Assembly: GCA_001001555.1 (NCBI GenBank)
Contig: LCKS01000009.1
Span: forward strand, 1 to 48,060
DNA: 48,060 bases
Source of the DNA: Candidatus Amesbacteria bacterium GW2011_GWC2_45_19
GTDB taxonomy: Bacteria > Patescibacteriota > Microgenomatia > CAZETR01 > Amesbacteraceae
Reading direction: 5' to 3'
The position numbers and the translations under genes were made by a program. This document shows, in pieces, positions 1 to 6,271 of this stretch. The notes under the pieces are model-generated. The model did no database searches and was not told the origin of the DNA. It saw nothing but the letters and a program-made list of their open reading frames with translations. Every line of letters begins with the position of its first letter. Position 1 is the first letter of the stretch.

Positions 1-41
1 ACCCTTTTGGATTCTGGATTCGGCGGGGGGAATGCATTAGT

Positions 42-60
42 GTCGCGCCTTCGGCGCGAC
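42..60. other. GC-rich hairpin
   Basis: Perfect 8-bp inverted repeat (GTCGCGCC / GGCGCGAC) with a 3-nt loop, 33 bp beyond the 3' end of tRNA-Ser(GCT). It could end the leftward transcript, but no T-run follows it on the minus strand. Nothing else is recognisable in positions 1-93. Confidence 0.4.
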
Positions 61-93
61 CCCATTTCGACTCTAAAATCCGATTTCGTTTTT

Positions 94-186
94 TGGCGGA
101 GGAGGTGGGATTCGAACCCACGCGAGCCTGTTACGGCTCAAGGGGTTAGCAACCCCTCGCAATGGACCAAACTATGCGACTCCTCC
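94..186 (-). tRNA. tRNA-Ser(GCT)
   Basis: On the minus strand the acceptor arms GGAGGAG and CTCCTCC pair over 7 bp. The anticodon loop TTGCTAA gives anticodon GCT, reading AGC/AGU. A long variable arm (GAGCC / GGCTC) marks a class II serine tRNA, and the T arm carries GGTTCGAATCC. Discriminator G is followed by an encoded CCA at 94-96. It lies 12 bp after the 35-residue ORF and is probably co-transcribed with it. Confidence 0.95.
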
Positions 187-198
187 AGCACCCCCATT

Positions 199-306
199 TT
201 ACTTCCTTTTCCCCTTTTTCTCACGAATCGCGTCCGCCCAATACACTAAAGCCACCACCAGCAACAATATGGCACCCATTATGTAAAAACTATCCAGCCC
301 CTGCAT
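199..306 (-). CDS. 35-residue single-pass membrane protein
   Basis: Small protein of unknown function. It starts ATG at 306, overlapping the TGA of the upstream gene by one base, with an AGGAGG Shine-Dalgarno about 7 nt upstream inside that gene. It ends TAA at 199. A short N-terminal segment (MQGLDSFYIM) leads into one hydrophobic helix at about residues 9-25, then a strongly basic tail (REKKGKRK). The coupling and RBS argue that it is translated. The tail resembles the positive-inside end of a single-span peptide. tRNA-Ser(GCT) follows 12 bp later. Confidence 0.6.
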   Translation of the reverse strand: MQGLDSFYIMGAILLLVVALVYWADAIREKKGKRK

Positions 307-506
307 CACCCATCCCTCCTTCCAGCCCTTCTCATCAAACGCAAGCTCAACCACAAACTAAACAACGCCAGAATTCCACCAGAAACTAAGCTTCTGACTA
401 TCAGTTGGCCGCCAGAAAAAAATGGTAATACCGCCGACCCAAAAAACACCACCGACACATTACTCGTCCACTCCGATAACCTATCATACATCCCGCCAGT
501 AAACAT
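306..506 (-). CDS. 66-residue small membrane protein
   Basis: Hypothetical two-helix membrane protein. Hydrophobic stretches lie at about residues 17-30 (VSVVFFGSAVLPFF) and 38-57 (SLVSGGILALFSLWLSL), followed by a basic tail. It starts ATG at 506, with a second in-frame ATG at residue 6. A TATACT hexamer at 516-521 lies 9 nt upstream, so the mRNA may be nearly leaderless. The stop overlaps the start of the next small membrane gene. The pair plus tRNA-Ser(GCT) looks like one short operon. I do not recognise the family; the ordered hydrophobicity and coupling support a real gene. Confidence 0.55.
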   Translation of the reverse strand: MFTGGMYDRLSEWTSNVSVVFFGSAVLPFFSGGQLIVRSLVSGGILALFSLWLSLRLMRRAGRRDG

Positions 507-510
507 ATTA

Positions 511-539
511 TTACCAGTATAACATCAACGGCGTATAAT
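511..539 (+). promoter_or_regulatory. Promoter of tRNA-Ser(TGA)
   Basis: TTACCA (511-516), 17-bp spacer and a perfect TATAAT (534-539), ending 9 bp before the mature 5' end of the tRNA. It overlaps the -10 of the divergent 66-residue gene. Confidence 0.7.
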
Positions 540-548
540 TAGCTTCAA

Positions 549-636
549 GGAAGGGTCGCATAGTGGTCTAGTGCGTTGGTCTTGAAAACCAATGTGGGTT
601 TTTTGCTCACCGTGGGTTCGAATCCCACCCCTTCCG
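549..636 (+). tRNA. tRNA-Ser(TGA)
   Basis: Acceptor arms GGAAGGG (549-555) and CCCTTCC (629-635) pair over 7 bp. The anticodon loop CTTGAAA gives TGA, reading UCA and other UCN codons. A long variable arm with a T-rich loop marks class II serine, and the T arm carries GGTTCGAATCC. Discriminator G636 is not followed by an encoded CCA, unlike the other tRNA-Ser. Its last 30 bases overlap the 3' end of the dus gene on the other strand. Confidence 0.95.
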
Positions 637-1590
637 CAAAACTTCTGCCATCTCTTCCAGGGACTTAGTCTCAAACAGCCTGGCCCGCAAATCACCTGCC
701 CCCTCCCATCCCTTGATATACACTTTCACAAATTTCTTCATAATCGAAAAATTTTTAGTATCTCCCCACGTCTTCTGCCACAATTTAATATGTTCCCGCA
801 GTAAATTAATATTCTCTTGAGGGCTGAGGGTTGCGGGCTGAGGGCTGAAAGCATTTATGCTTTCCAGCACGCCGCGTCCAATCATCACCCCATCCACCCC
901 TGACTCCTGGCTCCTAACTCCTGCCTCCTGGGCATTTTTAATGTCGCCGTTGCCGATAATTACTGTGTCCACTAATTTCTCATTTCTCATCTCTACGACC
1001 TTCTTGATCTCATCCCAATGCGCCGGGACATCAGACGTTTCGCGAGCAGTGCGCCCATGCACTGTCAGCGCGTCAATTTTTTGTTCCAACAAGAATCCGC
1101 ACCAATCCTCGGTCACAATTTTATCCAACCCAATCCTCGTCTTTACACTCACTGGCAACCTCCCCGCCCCTTTCTTAACCGCCGCAATTATTTTCGCTGC
1201 CAAACTCCGGTTATTTATCAGGGCAATACAGCAGCCGTTTTTAACCACGTCTTTTTCCGGGCAGCCCATGTTAATATCCACCCCGTCGAATCTTAATCTC
1301 TTAATTAACTTAGCCGCTTCGTAATAATTCTTCGGATCTTTCCCCCAAATCTGGGCCACAATCGGCCTCTCAACCTCGGTAAACGCTAACCGTTGTAGCA
1401 GAGAGGGATCAGAGGGTGAGTTATTAATGGCGTGTATGATTCCCTCCACGTTCGTAAACTCCGTAAAAAACACATCCGGACGTGCGACTTTAGCCACCAT
1501 CTGCCGAAAAACCGTATCCGTCACCTCCTCCATCGGCGCCAACGCCAAAAAAGGTTTTCTAGATTTTGCCAATTTTTGCCATAGATTCAT
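607..1590 (-). CDS. dus: tRNA-dihydrouridine synthase (Dus family)
   Basis: FMN-dependent enzyme that reduces uridines to dihydrouridine in the tRNA D loop. The 327-residue protein has the family N-terminus (LALAPMEEVTD, 15-25), the catalytic-cysteine motif NMGCPEKD with Cys110, the TVHGRT motif near 180 and the FMN-phosphate segment GDGVMIGRG-like (VDGVMIGRG) near 235. ATG at 1590 lies 6 nt after TATAAT (1597-1602), suggesting a leaderless mRNA. Three tandem 7-bp repeat arrays are translated within it, two of them giving AQEAGVRSQESG and SPQPATLSPQ. The last residues (GWDSNPR) and the stop are antisense to tRNA-Ser(TGA), so the C-terminus is probably a read-out of tRNA sequence. Confidence 0.92.
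   Translation of the reverse strand: MNLWQKLAKSRKPFLALAPMEEVTDTVFRQMVAKVARPDVFFTEFTNVEGIIHAINNSPSDPSLLQRLAFTEVERPIVAQIWGKDPKNYYEAAKLIKRLRFDGVDINMGCPEKDVVKNGCCIALINNRSLAAKIIAAVKKGAGRLPVSVKTRIGLDKIVTEDWCGFLLEQKIDALTVHGRTARETSDVPAHWDEIKKVVEMRNEKLVDTVIIGNGDIKNAQEAGVRSQESGVDGVMIGRGVLESINAFSPQPATLSPQENINLLREHIKLWQKTWGDTKNFSIMKKFVKVYIKGWEGAGDLRARLFETKSLEEMAEVLRKGWDSNPR
817..847. repeat. Tandem 7-bp repeat array in dus
   Basis: Four to five degenerate heptamers of the gagggct/gagggtt type, read on the other strand as CTCAGCC-like words. The same word family recurs in dnaA, tsaD and the PrgI gene. Confidence 0.7.
901..931. repeat. Tandem 7-bp repeat array in dus
   Basis: Four degenerate ctcctgg/ctcctaa heptamers. 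They encode a short extra segment in Dus just before the FMN-phosphate motif. Confidence 0.7.
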
Positions 1591-1596
1591 CGCCCG

Positions 1597-1602
1597 ATTA
1601 TA
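1597..1602 (-). promoter_or_regulatory. -10 box of dus
   Basis: Perfect TATAAT on the minus strand, 6 nt upstream of the dus ATG. It overlaps the left edge of the palindromic element at 1601-1682. Confidence 0.6.
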
Positions 1603-1682
1603 ACTCCCCCTTACGTCCCCCTCTTACGGCGAAAGACGCAAAACGAAGTTTTGATTTAAGAGGGGGATCAGGGGGGGCGTTA
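1601..1682. repeat. Palindromic TA-ended element, copy A
   Basis: Long inverted repeat with inner arms CCCCCTCTTA (1617-1626) and TAAGAGGGGG (1657-1666), and looser outer arms running TAACTCCCCC to GGCGTTA. It fills the space between comF and dus. It provides the comF stop codon (TTA at 1680-1682) and touches the dus -10. A 30-bp centre without symmetry makes it longer than copies C-E. Confidence 0.65.
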
Positions 1683-2351
1683 CCGGGCCAGCGCCAATCC
1701 CCACACTTTTTCTATCCCTGCTTTTTTGAGGACCCGGCAGCATTCGCACATGGTGGCTCCCGTCGTCCACACATCGTCAATGAGTAATACTGTTGTGGGT
1801 AGTGAGTTGTGAGGAGTAATCACAAAAGCTCCCTGGACCGCCTTTAACCGCTCATCACGTTCCCGCCCCGCCTGATGCCCGGTATCCCTAACTCTAAACA
1901 ATAAATGACTATTGCATGACAATTTATGACGCGCAGCGAATGACTTCGCAATAACTTCAGCCTGATTAAACCCCCTCTCCCTATATCTTTTTTCGTGCAA
2001 CGGCACCGGCACCACCACCGGCTTCTCCTGCAAAAATTTTTGCAAATAAAAATATTCCCCGCCCTCCGGCAAATTTATCAATTCCCCCAGCAGGTCATAA
2101 AAATATTTATACTTGGCTTTCTTAATAATCTTCTTCGCGATTCCCTCATAACTCCACAAACAAGTCAGCCCATCCAACCCATAAGATTTGTGACAATACT
2201 TGTGCGGTAATCCATATCTGGAATTCCTGGTACACACGGGGCAAATCTGCTCCTCCTCCCACAATCCCACCTTGCAATCCTCACATACGTAAGCTCCAAA
2301 CTTCCCGCAATTCACGCACTTCTTGGGCCACAAAATATCCAACAGATTCAT
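1680..2351 (-). CDS. comF: ComF family phosphoribosyltransferase-like protein
   Basis: ComF (ComFC) proteins act in the cytoplasm during DNA uptake for transformation. The 223 residues match the usual length. An N-terminal zinc-finger-like region has CxxC pairs (CVNC 13-16, CEDC 26-29, CPVC near 40). The C-terminal PRT fold has the PRPP-binding motif VLLIDDVWTTGAT at about 188-200. ATG at 2351 overlaps the TGA of the GIY-YIG gene (ATGA), so the two are translationally coupled. A 7-bp repeat array (1792-1820) encodes the segment PHNSLPTT just before the PRPP motif. A DNA-uptake role fits an organism likely to scavenge nucleic acids, but that is inference. Confidence 0.88.
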   Translation of the reverse strand: MNLLDILWPKKCVNCGKFGAYVCEDCKVGLWEEEQICPVCTRNSRYGLPHKYCHKSYGLDGLTCLWSYEGIAKKIIKKAKYKYFYDLLGELINLPEGGEYFYLQKFLQEKPVVVPVPLHEKRYRERGFNQAEVIAKSFAARHKLSCNSHLLFRVRDTGHQAGRERDERLKAVQGAFVITPHNSLPTTVLLIDDVWTTGATMCECCRVLKKAGIEKVWGLALAR

Positions 2352-2584
2352 ACGAGTCGTTTGTTTCTAAAAGCAAAACCGGAATAAGTTTTTAAATATT
2401 TCTCGAAATCTAAAGCCTTTTTCTTGGAAATAAAGGCCGAATAATAAACAAGTGTTAAAGGTCTGAGATTTTTAGTGTGAGAGACTTTACCGGTTTGGTG
2501 TTCAGAAATCCTTTGTTTCAAATTTTCCGAAAAACCCGTGTAGTATGTTTGGTCGGAAAGTCGAAGCAGATAAGAATAATACAC
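2348..2584 (-). CDS. GIY-YIG domain nuclease-like protein
   Basis: Stand-alone GIY-YIG protein of the small UPF0213/YhbQ type; cellular role unproven. I choose GTG at 2584 (78 residues), because the family motif begins there as VYYSYLLR...YYTG and TATACT (2591-2596) lies 6 nt upstream. The open frame extends to 2662, but the upstream part resembles translated intergenic hairpin. The order VYY, YYTGFSENLKQRI, EHQTGKVSHT and FEKYLK matches the family: YIG-like motif, conserved Arg, and Glu in KALDFEKYL. Its stop overlaps the start of comF. Confidence 0.8.
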   Translation of the reverse strand: MYYSYLLRLSDQTYYTGFSENLKQRISEHQTGKVSHTKNLRPLTLVYYSAFISKKKALDFEKYLKTYSGFAFRNKRLV

Positions 2585-2590
2585 AAATAA

Positions 2591-2596
2591 AGTATA
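2591..2596 (-). promoter_or_regulatory. -10 box of the GIY-YIG/comF operon
   Basis: TATACT on the minus strand, 6 nt upstream of the GTG start. Upstream, 2597-2675 holds an inverted repeat around GCCCAATGGGC and no gene. Confidence 0.45.
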
Positions 2597-2675
2597 GTCC
2601 CACTTCGCCCAATGGGCTACGTTTGGGACACTCTTCGCAACTAGAACGAATATCTTTTTCAAAGCATGGCCGTGC

Positions 2676-2712
2676 CACTTCGAAGCCTCAATTGTTAAAT
2701 TGAGGCGAAGTG
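2676..2712 (-). terminator. Hairpin directly after tmRNA
   Basis: Arms CACTTC-GAA-GCCTCAATT and AATTGAGGCGAAGTG pair over about 15 bp with a 3-nt bulge. The hairpin begins one base after the tmRNA 3' end. It has no clear U-tract, so it may be a processing or termination structure. The GCGAAGTG word recurs in the hairpin at 2597-2632. Confidence 0.5.
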
Positions 2713-3081
2713 TGGAGGTGGCGGGAATTGAACCCGCGTCCGAAAAAGTTCTTTTAAAGCATCTACAAGCTTAGTCTCGCATAAAGTCGCGGACCACTTG
2801 GATTAATTGGTCTTTCTCTGACCTCGGCTAATCCGTAACCTGTCAAAGGCATCCCGATTTAATTACACCCCAGTCAAACTCTCGAGATAAGTTTGAAAGA
2901 GATGCCTCACTTGAGCTTAAGCGAATGCGTACGCGAAGCGAGGAGTGCGATTTGCATCGACACTTGTGTTTTTGAACCTGTTTTACCCTGCAGAGCAGGG
3001 TCTGGCTTTGCCAGACGAGCCTGGTTCAAGCTCGGCTTGCAGCTTGTCAAAGTACATTTCCCGTCGAAGCCTTGCACCCCC
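2713..3081 (-). ncRNA. ssrA: Transfer-messenger RNA (tmRNA)
   Basis: One-piece tmRNA for rescue of stalled ribosomes, 369 nt. The 5' end GGGGGTGCAAGGCTTCGACG and the 3' end GGTTCAATTCCCGCCACCTCCA-like region form the alanine-tRNA-like domain. GGGGGTG pairs with CACCTCC with one G-U pair, and the terminal CCA is not encoded. The reading frame ends at TAA 2917-2919. Reading back gives the tag ANRTPRFAYAFA (2920-2955), possibly preceded by Asp as the resume codon (GAT at 2956-2958). The tag ends AFA rather than the common ALAA. The smpB stop lies 17 bp upstream on the same strand, so the two partners are adjacent. Confidence 0.95.
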
Positions 3082-3098
3082 GACTGCTTTGTAGTATA

Positions 3099-3512
3099 TC
3101 ACATCTCCCTGTCTAAATCACGCTTCTTAATCGCTTCCCTTTTCTCATATTTTCTTTTTCCCCTGGCCAGGGCAATTTCCAGCTTTATTTTGCCTTCCTT
3201 AGTATACATGGCCGTCGGCACCAGCATCAACCTGCCCTGTTTCATTTTGCTTAAAAGTCCCAAAATTTCTCTCCGGTGCAGCAGCAATTTTCGGCTTCTT
3301 GTGGGATCGTAATTAGTGTTGTCCGCATGTTTATACGGATAAATATGCAGTCCCACTATTTCCGCACCATCTTTAATCCGCACGTGTGCGCCGCTCATAT
3401 CTACTTGCCCCAGTTTCACCGACTTCACTTCCGGCCCGGTCAGGGCTATTCCCGTCTCGATTCTTTCCCCCAACTCATAATTAAACTTCGCCTTATCATT
3501 AACAATTTTCAT
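3099..3512 (-). CDS. smpB: SsrA-binding protein SmpB
   Basis: Binds the tRNA-like domain of tmRNA and brings it to stalled ribosomes. The 137 residues are slightly short for the family. Landmarks are NYELGERIETGIALTGPEVKS (about 11-31, oligonucleotide-binding barrel), HIYPYKHADNTNYDPTR (55-72), RKLLLHRREI (74-83) and the basic C-terminal tail (ARGKRKYEKREAIKKRD) that enters the mRNA channel. ATG at 3512 is 5 nt after TATAAA (3518-3523), so the mRNA is likely leaderless. It sits directly upstream of ssrA. Confidence 0.96.
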   Translation of the reverse strand: MKIVNDKAKFNYELGERIETGIALTGPEVKSVKLGQVDMSGAHVRIKDGAEIVGLHIYPYKHADNTNYDPTRSRKLLLHRREILGLLSKMKQGRLMLVPTAMYTKEGKIKLEIALARGKRKYEKREAIKKRDLDREM

Positions 3513-3517
3513 ACAAA

Positions 3518-3523
3518 TTTATA
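3518..3523 (-). promoter_or_regulatory. -10 box of smpB-ssrA
   Basis: TATAAA on the minus strand, 5 nt before the smpB ATG. Two of its bases come from the TA edge of palindromic copy B. Confidence 0.5.
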
Positions 3524-3541
3524 CCTCTCCGGGGTGAGGTA
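3522..3541. repeat. Palindromic TA-ended element, copy B (core-deleted)
   Basis: TACCTCTCC followed at once by GGGGTGAGGTA. These are exactly the two end sequences of the copy inside tsaD (43677-43729) with the middle missing. It separates the smpB start from the stop of the next gene. Confidence 0.6.
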
Positions 3542-5377
3542 TTACAACTTTATGACATAAACCTTACTCCCCGCCAATAAATATATCTTCCCCGTCTTCT
3601 CATCCACCACCAGCCCCGTCGCCCCTTTTATCGCCTCATTCACATACTGACTCTCGTATTCTCCGGTCTTAGCCAGGACCACTATCCGCCCACCGGCCGT
3701 ATCCAGTACATATAATTTTTCCGTCTCGTCGTCCGTGTATATCACTTCTCCCTCCAGCCCTTCCACCCCGCTTACTTCAAAACTCTCCTTCACCCCCCTG
3801 GTATACTTTCTAATTTCTAATTTCTCATTTCTAATCTCTGTAATCCACACGCTGCCATCAATCGCCATCCCTAAATAATCTCCGGCTTCAGATAGCCAAG
3901 ACTGCTTGGCCCCATACCCCCCCTCTCCTCCCTGATGTTTCCAAATACCCGCTTTAGACAACAAGTAAATATTTCCTCCCCACATCCCCATATCCACTAT
4001 CTCCCCCCATCCATCATCCGGCTTCACAACTACTTGGCACTTAGCACCTAGCCCCTGGCACTCTACGATTCCTTTGTCAGACAAAACCACCGTTTTTCCC
4101 GGATACGTAGCCAAAAGTCTGGCCTCTCCCAGATCATTTTTTCCCGCCACTACTTCCGCGCTTTTCTTCCCGGGATTAACCTCTATTAACCGATCGCCCT
4201 GCGTATCCAGCACCACTAATTTCCCATCTCTCATTTCTAATTTCTCTCCCACCATCCCCTCTCTCACCAGCCCCAGATCCAGCACCAGCTCCGGCTGCGC
4301 CACCTTTGTCCCCATCGCTTCATTCCACACCCCCTCCCATTCACCGACTATTTGCATCACCCTCTTATCCTTACTTTGAGTTTTTGAATTTTTGAGTTTT
4401 TGCACTTCCGGATCTATTTCTTTCAAAAGTTCTCTGCTCCTGGCCGGATTCAACGTCACTACCGCCTTAGCCTCATTAAATTTTTCGCTAATCATCTCAA
4501 TCTGCTTATTTTGCTCACTTTGCTTAATCTGCTTATTCCGCTCACTCCACCTCCAGCCCCCCACCAGCACCATCAGCATCACTAAAAATCCTATCCCCGC
4601 CCACATCATTCTCTTCCGGTCCAAATCTTTATTTCCCCGCACCACATACACCCCGCCGCCGCGGGGCAAACTCGGCCACCTTAATTTCGGCAGTTTTATC
4701 TCCGGCAGCTTAAAATTTATTTTGGGTTTCTTAATTTGATCATTTAAATTTACTTGGGATTTAGAATTTAGAATTTCGGATTTGTCGTTGTGCAATTGCA
4801 CGACGACCCCTACCGCCCCTTCCCCCCTCTCCCCCCCGTGCACCACTGCCCCCAGTGTCTCCACTGCCGCCTCCACATCATTATTTTCCACTGCCGCTTT
4901 CACTACCCCTAACGGCAGCTCTTCCCAAAACCGGCTATTCCCCAACACCAAGATCTCTTGATTTTTTGTCCAGCTGCTCAACACCCTCACCCCCGGTTCC
5001 GCGTCCGGCCGGATAACCCACCCTTCCTTCTCCTTCATCTTGGCCCACGCCCCTCCCATATTTGCCGCTACATACAGCACTTCTCCCACCGCCGTCAGTA
5101 CTACCATCTCTACCCCCTCAAACTCGGTCTCCATCGTCTCTACCATCCGTTTTAGGTTTATCATCGCCTCCTCTTCCAAATTACCAAAATACAGTTCGTG
5201 CACCCTCGCCAGCAGTTCCCGTCCCATCTCCACCATCTCTACCTCGGTTTTTTCCCCACTTACCGCCAGACTAGCCGCTACAATTAAACGACCTTTTGTC
5301 TCATGCACAAAATCATGTACCTGCGCCCACCGCTTCCCGCTGATCCTGCCCACTATTTTACCTACATATATTTCCAT
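3542..5377 (-). CDS. Membrane protein with PP2C-like N-terminus and propeller-like C-terminus
   Basis: Hypothetical, 611 residues from ATG 5377. The frame is open further upstream, but that part is Cys/Gly-rich and overlaps the next gene, so I reject it. Residues 1-196 resemble a degenerate PPM/PP2C-type domain (GRLIVAASLAVSG, MVVLTAVGEVLYVAANMGG, VLVLGNSRFWEELP); the acidic metal-binding set is not clearly present, so it may be inactive. A Lys/Pro-rich linker leads to one TM helix at 257-276, a helical segment at 280-350 and, from about 365, repeated strands like an NHL/YncE beta-propeller. Translated 7-bp and 9-bp repeat arrays occur within it. Possibly an envelope signalling protein. It is 5 bp from the next gene, so same operon. 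Confidence 0.7.
   Translation of the reverse strand: MEIYVGKIVGRISGKRWAQVHDFVHETKGRLIVAASLAVSGEKTEVEMVEMGRELLARVHELYFGNLEEEAMINLKRMVETMETEFEGVEMVVLTAVGEVLYVAANMGGAWAKMKEKEGWVIRPDAEPGVRVLSSWTKNQEILVLGNSRFWEELPLGVVKAAVENNDVEAAVETLGAVVHGGERGEGAVGVVVQLHNDKSEILNSKSQVNLNDQIKKPKINFKLPEIKLPKLRWPSLPRGGGVYVVRGNKDLDRKRMMWAGIGFLVMLMVLVGGWRWSERNKQIKQSEQNKQIEMISEKFNEAKAVVTLNPARSRELLKEIDPEVQKLKNSKTQSKDKRVMQIVGEWEGVWNEAMGTKVAQPELVLDLGLVREGMVGEKLEMRDGKLVVLDTQGDRLIEVNPGKKSAEVVAGKNDLGEARLLATYPGKTVVLSDKGIVECQGLGAKCQVVVKPDDGWGEIVDMGMWGGNIYLLSKAGIWKHQGGEGGYGAKQSWLSEAGDYLGMAIDGSVWITEIRNEKLEIRKYTRGVKESFEVSGVEGLEGEVIYTDDETEKLYVLDTAGGRIVVLAKTGEYESQYVNEAIKGATGLVVDEKTGKIYLLAGSKVYVIKL
4032..4066. repeat. Tandem 7-bp repeat array
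   Basis: Five degenerate cacttag/cacctag/cccctgg heptamers inside the propeller region. The same words occur at 7456-7489 (SpoIID gene) and 37801-37830 (ligase-like gene). Confidence 0.7.
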
Positions 5378-5382
5378 TGGGA

Positions 5383-5622
5383 TTACAACACGGCTATCGC
5401 CAGAATTACTAAAGCAACAGCTAACAGTAGATGCACCCAAGCAAACAACGAAATCACGCCGTTGACATCGTCCTCCACCGCCTCCGTCATAATTTTTACC
5501 TGCCTCACAATTACCACCGCAAAAGCCACATACATCAGAAGACCCACCACCAAAAACCACTTCACCACCCCAAACAACGTAATCTTCTCCAAACTATTAA
5601 CTATGAACTCTGAACTATTCAC
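5383..5622 (-). CDS. 79-residue two-helix membrane protein
   Basis: Small integral membrane protein of a type common in CPR genomes, resembling the DUF5657-like layout (MYVAFAVVIVRQVKIMTEAVE). It has TM helices at about 18-41 and 58-78 with a short acidic linker (TEAVEDDVNG). Start GTG at 5622 has AGGAGG 7 nt upstream (5630-5635) and overlaps the upstream PH-domain gene by 8 bp; a 5-bp gap precedes the PP2C-like gene. The N-terminus (NSSEFIVNSLE) is encoded by tatgaac-type 7-bp repeats (5597-5622). Function unknown; an accessory to its membrane neighbours is plausible. Confidence 0.7.
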   Translation of the reverse strand: MNSSEFIVNSLEKITLFGVVKWFLVVGLLMYVAFAVVIVRQVKIMTEAVEDDVNGVISLFAWVHLLLAVALVILAIAVL

Positions 5623-6256
5623 CCCTTTCCCTCCTTTTCTCCAACTCCTCCGCCAGGCGCGAAATAATATCCACCACCTTATGCGGCCAGGGCACCCCCA
5701 AAGCTTCTATGGTTGGCTTTTCCGACGCCGTAGTCACAAACACATCCCCGTATTGGAACATCGACCGGATAAATCCACCCGTCACCATGGCCGGCTCCTC
5801 AATATGGTTTAAGTTGGCGTAAGTAATCACTCTGAACATCAGATTTTCAAAATCAATGTCCACCAGTCTTTCGTTAGTCACTATAAACACGCTGTAATAC
5901 CAGTACAGAAATCTCTCCATGGCGTACATTAACGTCACCAAATACCACACCAGCTTCCCTACCAGTACAAATTTTCCCGGCACCGCCGCGAACACTCCCG
6001 TTCCCAAAATAACGCCCGGCAAAACCAGCATCAGAATCACCAGCAGCACCCACCCCAAATTGGTGATCGGATGTGCCCGCAGCAGCAACACTATCTCCTC
6101 GTCCTCTTGCTGGGTCATAAATCTCTGGTCCGGCCGCACGCAAAACGCCCCCAGCATCGCCCGCCTTGGTTCTTCCCCCACTTTCTCTAGCACCCCGTCC
6201 ACCAACTCCTTCCACCATTCCTTTTTTGTACCTTGGGCTGAATACACCTCCGGCAT
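5615..6256 (-). CDS. PH domain-containing membrane protein
   Basis: Bacterial PH-domain (YdbS/DUF304-type) membrane protein of 213 residues. Two hydrophobic helices (about 69-92 WVLLVILMLVLPGVILGTGVF and 97-118) precede the hallmark YSVFIVTNERLVDIDFENLMFRV (119-143) and a barrel through GDVFVTTASEKPTIEALGVP. It ends in a charged helix. The family's biochemical role is not well established. It heads a three-gene operon with the 79-residue and PP2C-like proteins. ATG at 6256 is 6 nt after TACAAT (6263-6268), which has an upstream TG (extended -10). Confidence 0.82.
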   Translation of the reverse strand: MPEVYSAQGTKKEWWKELVDGVLEKVGEEPRRAMLGAFCVRPDQRFMTQQEDEEIVLLLRAHPITNLGWVLLVILMLVLPGVILGTGVFAAVPGKFVLVGKLVWYLVTLMYAMERFLYWYYSVFIVTNERLVDIDFENLMFRVITYANLNHIEEPAMVTGGFIRSMFQYGDVFVTTASEKPTIEALGVPWPHKVVDIISRLAEELEKRRERGE

Positions 6257-6262
6257 GCCTAA

Positions 6263-6271
6263 ATTGTATCA
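6263..6271 (-). promoter_or_regulatory. Extended -10 of the PH-domain operon
   Basis: TGATACAAT on the minus strand (TG-n-TACAAT), 6 nt before the ATG. It fits a leaderless start. Confidence 0.55.

Noticed and set aside
7-249. 80-residue + strand ORF containing WDSNPR
   Set aside because: It is a translation across tRNA-Ser(GCT) on the wrong strand; the peptide is a known tRNA artefact.
2893-3312. 139-residue + strand ORF
   Set aside because: It crosses tmRNA and the antisense of smpB; no RBS and no plausible protein features.
3542-5560. Longer form (672 aa) of the PP2C-like protein
   Set aside because: The first 61 residues are Cys/Gly-rich, out-of-frame sequence of the 79-aa gene; ATG 5377 is the better start.
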